DNA of 20,186 nt from an uncultured Eubacteriales bacterium (lineage in GTDB: Bacteria; Bacillota; Clostridia; Lachnospirales; Lachnospiraceae). The stretch covers positions 1 to 20,186 of the forward strand of contig CACYBV010000130.1 of NCBI GenBank assembly GCA_902772745.1, read 5' to 3'. Position numbers and translations under genes: made by a program. Position 1 is the first letter of the stretch; each line of letters starts with the position of its first letter. A model generated the notes under the pieces. The model was not told the origin of the DNA and did not search any database. It saw nothing but the letters and a program-made list of their open reading frames with translations. Positions 14,400 through 20,186 of this stretch are shown piece after piece.

Positions 14400-16382
14400 T
14401 TATTGCTCCTGCAGCTTCCTCGGATCGATGGAAATCGTCACCTGATCCTCCGTGATATCGAAGGGGCCTGGCATACGGTCGCCTTCTATTTCATTGCCGA
14501 AGTAGTCTGTATGAACCTTTTCATCTGACGCAACCCGGTGCATGGAGGAATAGCCCACCGTTTCGCGCTGATCCCATGTGCAGCGCTTCCGATCCGTCTG
14601 AATCGTCATGGTCAGCGCGTCATCATCAATCTTAATCCTGAATGCAGCATATCCGCCGTTTTCATCCATATGCTCAAAGCGCTGCCACCCGGAAAGATCC
14701 AGCTGCGCGGAAGGCGCAGGATACGCAAGGACAAGGAATCCCTGAGGCATTCTGGCATAATAGTTGCCTTCGAATGTATTGTCATGCGTAGGCAGACGGA
14801 TCGCACCGCTCCTGCAGTCATAGAATACATTGTTCACAACAGTGGAATTCCGGGATGTACCGCCCCGTCCGCCCGCCATACGGCCGCGGACCACATCCTG
14901 CGCATACCCGTACCCGTCCGTGTTGCAGATCAGGTTGTTTACCACACGCATATCATCGGTGCCGAGGCCGTAAATGGCGTCGCCTACCGGTACATGCAGG
15001 GCAAATGGTTCGTTCCATTCGCTGCTGTCGATATTGATGGTTCCGTTGCCCTTTCCCGGAGCATTGTAATCATAATACAGTTTCGCATTCCAGAATATAT
15101 TGTTATCAATCAGTACTTCTCCGAGGCGGTTGCACTCCATGAGAACCATCCCGTGAGGACAGTGCATGTTCAGGAAGAGGTTCTGCGTGACACGGTCATT
15201 GACGTTGTTGCAGTCCAGCCACAGACCCTCGCATCCGTATGTCTCCCGGAAAATATTTCTGCGGAACAGGGAGTCCACACAGTTATGGAATTTCAGCGCG
15301 CCGGATTCCCAGCCGTACTCCATGCGCTGCCAGCCGGTCCGCGCAATCACGTTGTCCTCGACAAGCGTATAGCATGCGCTTAAACCGAGGATTCCCGCCA
15401 CACCGCTGTCATAAATCTGATTGCGGCGGATGACGGCATAGCCGATCTTCTGGTCCGGAAGCTTTTTGTAGCCCCAGGAGCCCATGCCGATATCGATGGC
15501 AACCGTATTTGAATTCCGGATGATATTGTCCTCGATGATCCAGTGGTGGCCCCGGTTTACGGAAAGCGCGCCGACCTGCGGATCCGGCGCCCCGTTCGCC
15601 GCCTGGACCATCGTCAGCCCCTTAACTTTTACGTAGGAAAGGAAGGGTTTTGCCGTCGTGAAACACTGCTCACGGCAGGAGATCTCGATCAGATGTCCCT
15701 CCGGCGAGCCGTTGTCCGGCATGCGGAAATGCACCTTCAGTCCGTTTTCTTCGACCCAGTACGTCCCGGTTTCCCTGCTCAGGTGGGAATAAAGCTCCAC
15801 CTGCTTAAGCGGTTTTCCGTCCGCATATACCATTCCGCGGCGGAGGAAAAACGGCGCCAGATTCGACTCCCGTTCGGTTCTGCTGTAATGCAGCCAGGAT
15901 TTATCATGAAGCGCGTTTATAAGGCCGAAGGGATTATAGCCGTGAAATAGTTCCGTATCAAAAGTATGCTCCCAGACAACCGGCTCTTCCCTGTCATCCT
16001 GATCATCCTCTTTCATCCTGAAACCCAGGTTAAACTCGGTGCTGCGGGAAAACCCGTATGCGGCTTCCGTCGCTTTGATCACGACTTCACCGTCTCCCGC
16101 GGCTTCAAAGCTGACCATCCGCTCCGGGCTTTCGCCGCCGTGCATCACGCGGACACATTCCCGATACTCTCCCGCGTGAATCAGGACCCGCGTACCGGCG
16201 AAAGCTTCGGCTGCCGCCCGGTTGATGCTGCGAAAAGGCGCTTTCCGGGAGCCGTCGCCGGTCTCATCACTTCCGCTTTTCCCGCAGACATGCAGCTCAC
16301 GATCGTAAATCTGTTCCTTTTCCCAAAAATCAAAACTCTCTCCGCTCGGCAAAACAGCTGTTGCGTCAATACAGTTCTTCAT
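14400..16382 (-). CDS. GH120 beta-xylosidase-like right-handed beta-helix glycosidase
   Basis: A 660-residue protein with an N-terminal HVCGKSGSDETGDGS plus APFRSINRAA block (residues 31-57), typical of beta-helix enzymes, and repeated parallel beta-helix coils (WIIEDNIIRNS, YAVIRRNQIYDS, TLVEDNVIART, STVVNNVFYD). From memory, its order of blocks matches the GH120 beta-xylosidase XylC of Thermoanaerobacterium, including EGLWLD and the WIIEDNII block. Asp390 (GLWLD) and Glu416 (VLMECN) would correspond to the XylC nucleophile and acid/base (Asp382, Glu405); Glu359 in WESGALKFH is also conserved. No signal peptide, so it should act on imported oligosaccharides. GGGAGGA (complement of 16389-16395), 6 nt upstream, supports the start. 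It follows the GH27 gene by 104 bp. A different exo-glycosidase specificity remains possible. Confidence 0.85.
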   Translation of the reverse strand: MKNCIDATAVLPSGESFDFWEKEQIYDRELHVCGKSGSDETGDGSRKAPFRSINRAAAEAFAGTRVLIHAGEYRECVRVMHGGESPERMVSFEAAGDGEVVIKATEAAYGFSRSTEFNLGFRMKEDDQDDREEPVVWEHTFDTELFHGYNPFGLINALHDKSWLHYSRTERESNLAPFFLRRGMVYADGKPLKQVELYSHLSRETGTYWVEENGLKVHFRMPDNGSPEGHLIEISCREQCFTTAKPFLSYVKVKGLTMVQAANGAPDPQVGALSVNRGHHWIIEDNIIRNSNTVAIDIGMGSWGYKKLPDQKIGYAVIRRNQIYDSGVAGILGLSACYTLVEDNVIARTGWQRMEYGWESGALKFHNCVDSLFRRNIFRETYGCEGLWLDCNNVNDRVTQNLFLNMHCPHGMVLMECNRLGEVLIDNNIFWNAKLYYDYNAPGKGNGTINIDSSEWNEPFALHVPVGDAIYGLGTDDMRVVNNLICNTDGYGYAQDVVRGRMAGGRGGTSRNSTVVNNVFYDCRSGAIRLPTHDNTFEGNYYARMPQGFLVLAYPAPSAQLDLSGWQRFEHMDENGGYAAFRIKIDDDALTMTIQTDRKRCTWDQRETVGYSSMHRVASDEKVHTDYFGNEIEGDRMPGPFDITEDQVTISIDPRKLQEQ

Positions 16383-16486
16383 AAACAGTCCTCCCTAATC
16401 GCAATAATTGACTCTGCTTTTTCACATAGCACGCCTGCTGTCAGAATTCCGCGCGGTTTTTCTCCCGGCCCGCAGCGCGTTCTTTG

Positions 16487-17791
16487 TCACCGGCCTGCAA
16501 TTTTGTAAACACGTACGCCGTGCGCCGGGACAGCCGCCTGCAGCCGGCCTTCTGCATAGGTTCCAACCGCTTCACCGAAGAGTTCGGTCAGGAACTCCTT
16601 TCCCGTGATTCTGTCCGAGATTTCCTTGACAGAAACGCTTACATTCCTTTCTTCATCTGCCAGGTTGAAGAGGCCGATTCGTATCTCCCCAGTGTCGCGG
16701 TCCTCATTTTTCCAAACCGCCTGATCATCATAAAGGAAAACCTGTTCTCCCTGTGAACTGCGCTTCAGGCAGGAAAGAAGTTCTGTATTCGTCAGCAGCT
16801 TCAATGTGTCCTCGTCAAGAAGCGAAAGTTCTGCGCCGATCATGAGCGGAGACCGGAACAGGCACCAGAGCGCCATCATGGTACGCTGCTCATCCGGCGT
16901 GAACTGGCTCATCCGTTCTTCTCCGAACATCTTGCCGATTCGCCCGACCGGCAGCATATCACAGTCCGGGAAACCGCCTTCCTTAACATGGTCCTGCCAC
17001 ATCTCGCAGCGTCGGAACATCGGTTTTAATAGCTTCCAGTCATCCCAGAAGTCATCCGTTATACGCCACATATTGGCGTTTTTCCGATAAAACCACGCAC
17101 GATCGATATGCGCCGGCCCGGGTGAAAGAGAAAGCACAATCGGGCGGCCGCATCTCTCAATCGCCCGGTGAAGCATTTCAGTCTCGTACCAGCCGGTAAA
17201 GCGCTCTTTATACAGGAACGAATCGCAGATATCATCGCACTTGATGAAGTCCACTCCCCAGGAGGCATACAGTTCAATAATGGAGTCGTAATACAGCTGT
17301 CCCTCCGGGCAGTTTCTGACACCATACATATCAGGATTCCATGGGCAGATTGACGACGGGTCCGCAACCCGGTCGGCCGTCAGATCCGCGCCTTTTATCC
17401 GCATGTGCTGATGAGCAGCGATTCGCGGAATTCCGCGCATGATATGAATACCGAACTTTAGTCCAAGGCTGTGAATGTAATCCGCGAGAGGCTTAAATCC
17501 GGCGCCGCCCCGGGATGACGGAAATCTGTCCGGATCCGGGAAGAGCCTGCTGTACTCGTCCATTGCCAGCTCGTCAAACGGGGTATACTGGATTCCTTCC
17601 GGTCTCAGCGCTGCCGCATGCTTTACATACCAGGAGATATCAACCACAACATATTCGTAGCCGAAACGCTGCAGTTTTTCATGCATCACTTCCGCATTCC
17701 GCCGTACATCCGCCTCAGTGACCGCCGTATCATAATAGTCATAGCTGTTCCAGCCCATAGGCGGTGTCAGCACAAAAGTGTTTTTATTCAT
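16487..17791 (-). CDS. GH27 family glycosidase (alpha-galactosidase type)
   Basis: A 434-residue GH27 (clan GH-D) enzyme. PPMGWNSYDYY (residues 10-20) is the family signature. Asp186 in DFIKCDD is the expected nucleophile, and Asp247 in WRITDDFWDDW the expected acid/base. The C-terminal antiparallel beta domain is present. GH27 includes alpha-galactosidases, alpha-N-acetylgalactosaminidases and beta-L-arabinopyranosidases; sequence alone does not decide, and the neighbouring GH120 makes a plant-glycan side chain likely. There is no signal peptide, so it is intracellular. The ATG at 17791 is chosen: GGAGGA lies 8 nt upstream, while an in-frame TTG just before it is a less likely start. Its ATG overlaps the stop of an upstream 82-codon frame (TGATG). 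Confidence 0.93.
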   Translation of the reverse strand: MNKNTFVLTPPMGWNSYDYYDTAVTEADVRRNAEVMHEKLQRFGYEYVVVDISWYVKHAAALRPEGIQYTPFDELAMDEYSRLFPDPDRFPSSRGGAGFKPLADYIHSLGLKFGIHIMRGIPRIAAHQHMRIKGADLTADRVADPSSICPWNPDMYGVRNCPEGQLYYDSIIELYASWGVDFIKCDDICDSFLYKERFTGWYETEMLHRAIERCGRPIVLSLSPGPAHIDRAWFYRKNANMWRITDDFWDDWKLLKPMFRRCEMWQDHVKEGGFPDCDMLPVGRIGKMFGEERMSQFTPDEQRTMMALWCLFRSPLMIGAELSLLDEDTLKLLTNTELLSCLKRSSQGEQVFLYDDQAVWKNEDRDTGEIRIGLFNLADEERNVSVSVKEISDRITGKEFLTELFGEAVGTYAEGRLQAAVPAHGVRVYKIAGR

Positions 17792-18039
17792 CAATCGGTT
17801 CCTCCCCGCTTCCTCAAAGGCAGCCCTGTTCCCGTGCCCTTTTCAGGTGAGTGCTTTTCCGAATTCAAATGTCTTCCTGGATCTTTCCACAAAAAAGCTT
17901 CTTCCCGGCTTTTCTTTATGGACTCCGGGGCGAACATTGTCCAGCTGTAAACATTGTAATCACTGGTCTGGAGGGTATTCCCTGCCGTATGACGGACATT
18001 CACTGCGGCATCTCCTGTGCAGCTCTCAGGTTTTCGCAT
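17791..18039 (-). CDS. Possible 82-codon leader reading frame coupled to GH27
   Basis: This open frame fills the leader between the promoter at 18067-18095 and the GH27 gene. Its TGA stop overlaps the GH27 ATG as TGATG, the arrangement of translational coupling. Against it: no Shine-Dalgarno before its ATG, a strongly basic, low-complexity C-terminus, and no recognised family. The stretch NVYSWT...AFLWKDPG faintly recalls the N-terminal segment of class III aminotransferases, so a decayed gene fragment is an alternative. It may equally be chance. Confidence 0.3.
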   Translation of the reverse strand: MRKPESCTGDAAVNVRHTAGNTLQTSDYNVYSWTMFAPESIKKSREEAFLWKDPGRHLNSEKHSPEKGTGTGLPLRKRGGTD

Positions 18040-18066
18040 AAAACTACTTACAAATTTACAGTTTAT
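17792..18066 (-). other. Long 5' leader of the GH27-GH120-AKR transcript
   Basis: If transcription starts about 7 bp after the -10 (near 18060), the leader before the GH27 ATG is about 270 nt. Apart from the 82-codon frame I see no clear riboswitch fold or intrinsic attenuator in it. Confidence 0.45.
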
Positions 18067-18095
18067 AGTATATTCGAAAGCAAGTGAAAAATCAA
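18067..18095 (-). promoter_or_regulatory. Promoter upstream of the GH27 gene
   Basis: On the - strand: TTGATT (complement of 18090-18095), a 17-bp spacer, then TATACT (complement of 18067-18072). It sits just after the stop of the SGNH hydrolase gene, so the glycosidase genes can be transcribed apart from the upstream pair. No cre-like operator was recognised. Confidence 0.65.
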
Positions 18096-18112
18096 GTTTT
18101 CAGTGCAGCACA

Positions 18113-18868
18113 TCAAGAGCCCTGACTTTTTTCCGCGACAGTCTCTTTAATTACAGTCAGGATTTCATCATCAGCTGTCATACCCTGTACAAAATCCACA
18201 CTTGGTATGAAACTGTTTTCGCGCGCATCAATCCCTGCGATTGCGGCCGCCCACATCAAAGCAAGTGCGTATCTGCCATACAGGTAAGACATGTGAAATC
18301 CGTCCCGAGTGATCCGTAAATCTCCGGAAGCAAAAACCGGAAGTTTGCGGATTCTCTGAATCGCTTCTCCGGAACGGATCAAAGAAAGGCTGTATTTTTC
18401 TGCTTCTTTTTCATATGCTGCCCGAAGTGCCGTAAACATCCTGACCTGATTTCTGTCATAACGCATGAAATTCGGATGCGGACTGTCGGCCTCATAGGCC
18501 CAGGTCTCGTTCAGGAAAATCCTGGCCTCTGAGTGTTCCCGAAGGTACTTCAGGATCAGTCCGAGGAAAGGCTCGTAGGTGCATTCCCAGCCGCTGTCAT
18601 GACTAGCCTGATGGGTAACAATCACATCAAAGCTCTCTTCCGAAAGGACTTCCTCGATCGAAACGTACCGGTCCGTCTGCCTGCCGTTCAGCTGGTACTG
18701 ATAGTCCCTGCGGTTCTGTTCAATATTCTGCCAGTGCCGTTCCAGGCTGCAGCCGCCGATATACAGGTTCACCACCCGGTTTTCAACACCGGATGCCGTC
18801 AGAATATCATGTAAAAACCAGGTTGCGTCAGTTGAAAAACTGTTTCCGATTGCCAGTATCCGTAACAT
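18113..18868 (-). CDS. SGNH hydrolase-like protein (DUF4886 type)
   Basis: A 251-residue protein with the layout of DUF4886 / SGNH hydrolases. Block I is LAIGNSFSTDA with Ser10 as likely nucleophile; Gly38-Gly39 in YIGGCSLERHW is the block II glycine; Gln87 in THQASHDSG takes the block III position; Asp189-x-x-His192 in RDGFHMS is the catalytic Asp/His pair. The family is linked to esterase or deacetylase activity on glycans, but its reaction is not established here. GAGGAGGA immediately upstream (complement of 18874-18879, 5-nt spacer) fixes the ATG at 18868; a frame extension to 18946 would add 26 poorly supported residues. It follows the FAD oxidoreductase by 130 bp and precedes the GH27 promoter. 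Confidence 0.88.
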   Translation of the reverse strand: MLRILAIGNSFSTDATWFLHDILTASGVENRVVNLYIGGCSLERHWQNIEQNRRDYQYQLNGRQTDRYVSIEEVLSEESFDVIVTHQASHDSGWECTYEPFLGLILKYLREHSEARIFLNETWAYEADSPHPNFMRYDRNQVRMFTALRAAYEKEAEKYSLSLIRSGEAIQRIRKLPVFASGDLRITRDGFHMSYLYGRYALALMWAAAIAGIDARENSFIPSVDFVQGMTADDEILTVIKETVAEKSQGS

Positions 18869-18998
18869 CTTCTCCTCCTCATATCCCTGCAGCATCTCCG
18901 CCAGCAGGAGTTCACAGGGTGAAGGCTCCAGCCGCGCATAGAACAACTTATTTCTTCAGCAAAAAAGGTATGAACTGCCGCTTCTCCTGTCCCGCTTT

Positions 18999-20186
18999 TC
19001 AGCCGGCTGCGGTCTGCAGCGATACGCCCATTGCCCGCAGTCTTTCCTGGACACGCTGATACGGCAGCTCACGCGGCGTACAGCCGGACTGTACCGACAA
19101 AGCGGCGGCAGTTCCCGCTGCCTGACCGATGGCCATCATATTTCCCATGCTTTTCCCGGCAGCAAGTCCAAGGTGCGTATAGGAGCCGCATTTCCCGGCA
19201 ACAAGAAGCCCTTCGATTCCGCGTACGAGAAGCGCCCGGTATGGGAAACCATACCCGGACTTCATCTTTCCTTCTGTTTCTGCCTGCTCAGTCAGCCCGG
19301 CCTGATCGACCGCACCGTAGCGGTGCGCGATCACATCCGGGAAATCGGTACCGGAAAATGCGTCGTTTTCCGAAAGCACATAATCGCAGAGAATCCTGCG
19401 CGATTCCCGCGCTCCTACCGCTGCTCCTGTCCGCTCCAGGACACATTTCTCCAGTCCGGGGATCCGGAAGCGCTTTGCGATCTCCACAAAATCAATCGCG
19501 AGCCGGATTCCGGCTTTCTCCGCTTTCGTCGCATCCTCCGGATCAAGAATGTTAATCGTTCCGATGTTCTTCAGTCCTCCGTTATTTACGGAAGCGACAT
19601 TCGGAATTGTCGTCCGGTCAAAGGAATACCAGGCGCTTGTCGTATATCCTTCTTTTTCAGCTTCCGCCAGGATCCGTTTCATATCCGGACCCGAATCCTC
19701 CGAATCATACCAGGAGAACAGACGGTCCGTATCTACATTTGCAAGAGAAAACCCGAGCGTTACCGGCATCAGTGCGCCGTCCCCTTCCCGGCCGATTTCA
19801 TAATCCGCCCCTGCCTGGTACGAGAGGTCCCCGTCTCCGGTGCAGTCGATAAAAACCTTTGCGGCGAGGGTTTCATTCCCGTCCTTCCTGGAAACAATAA
19901 CGCTCCGGAGTATATTCCCTTCCTTCTCAGCGCCGATGACCGGGCTGTAAAGCCGGTAATCACAGCCGACCCGATCCAGAAGACTGAAAATGGCCATCTT
20001 CAGATAGTCCGGATGCACATGCAGACCGTCCCCGTCCGTCCAGGTGACTTTACCTTCCCGGCACGCAAGCCCGTTGAACTTTTCCAGTTCCTCGATCAAA
20101 AGGTCATGCACGCCGCCGCGCTTTCCTCCGCGAAGTTTCAGCCGGTTCATCGGCATAAAAAGCGAGGTTTCTGCAATTCCGCCAAA
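18999..20186 (-). CDS. FAD-dependent oxidoreductase, 5' end outside window
   Basis: The frame is open to the right edge (codons before the Met at 20156 read GGIAETSLF), so the gene is cut and its N-terminal FAD-binding GxGxxG loop is not visible. At least 395 residues are present. The blocks FIDCTGDGDLSYQAGADYE and GLLVAGKCGSYTHLGLAAG, with GQAAGTAAAL near the C-terminus, are typical of the FAD-dependent oxidoreductase family often annotated FAD_oxidored (PF12831). Members occur near glycan-degrading genes, but substrates are mostly unknown. It is upstream of the SGNH hydrolase on the same strand, probably in the same transcription unit. Confidence 0.9.
   Translation of the reverse strand, partial: FGGIAETSLFMPMNRLKLRGGKRGGVHDLLIEELEKFNGLACREGKVTWTDGDGLHVHPDYLKMAIFSLLDRVGCDYRLYSPVIGAEKEGNILRSVIVSRKDGNETLAAKVFIDCTGDGDLSYQAGADYEIGREGDGALMPVTLGFSLANVDTDRLFSWYDSEDSGPDMKRILAEAEKEGYTTSAWYSFDRTTIPNVASVNNGGLKNIGTINILDPEDATKAEKAGIRLAIDFVEIAKRFRIPGLEKCVLERTGAAVGARESRRILCDYVLSENDAFSGTDFPDVIAHRYGAVDQAGLTEQAETEGKMKSGYGFPYRALLVRGIEGLLVAGKCGSYTHLGLAAGKSMGNMMAIGQAAGTAAALSVQSGCTPRELPYQRVQERLRAMGVSLQTAAG

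Overview
The window is from a bacterial chromosome of roughly even GC content. Strong AGGAGG-type ribosome binding sites, sigma-A promoters with extended -10 elements, and the gene repertoire (LonA, UxuA/UxuB, peptidase T, intracellular glycosidases without signal peptides) suggest a plant-polymer-using gut or rumen member of the Bacillota, probably a Clostridia/Lachnospiraceae-type organism. The taxonomic call is an inference from gene content and style. No rRNA, tRNA, CRISPR array, insertion sequence or phage gene was seen.

Layout. Left third (+ strand): the 3' part of lon; a hexuronate catabolism pair, uxuA (mannonate dehydratase, own promoter) and uxuB (fructuronate reductase family); a 366-bp gap with a GC-rich palindrome; then a 978-residue cytoplasmic, largely helical protein of unknown function with its own promoter. 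Everything to the right is on the - strand and converges on that gene at a hairpin near 7.83 kb. Reading the - strand in transcription order from the right edge: a truncated FAD-dependent oxidoreductase, a DUF4886-type SGNH hydrolase, a promoter, a roughly 270-nt leader holding an 82-codon reading frame coupled to the next gene, a GH27 alpha-galactosidase-type enzyme, a GH120 beta-xylosidase-like beta-helix enzyme, an aldo/keto reductase and a terminator. Next come an XRE-HTH protein fused to an alarmone-hydrolase-type HD domain (own promoter and candidate operator) and an unrecognised 205-residue protein. Last are a Gfo/Idh/MocA oxidoreductase, peptidase T, a scar of a deleted bcp peroxiredoxin gene, and a class C beta-lactamase-fold serine hydrolase.

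How the parts may work together. The right-hand cluster looks like an intracellular oligosaccharide-processing operon: GH27 and GH120 remove terminal sugars, the SGNH hydrolase may remove acyl groups, and the aldo/keto and FAD enzymes would handle carbonyl or oxidised intermediates. UxuA/UxuB on the other strand handle hexuronates released from glucuronoxylan or pectin. No transporter or sugar-specific regulator is visible. The most novel items are the 978-residue orphan, the HTH-HD alarmone-hydrolase-like regulator with its dyad-bearing promoter and orphan neighbour, and the bcp deletion scar with junction microhomology.
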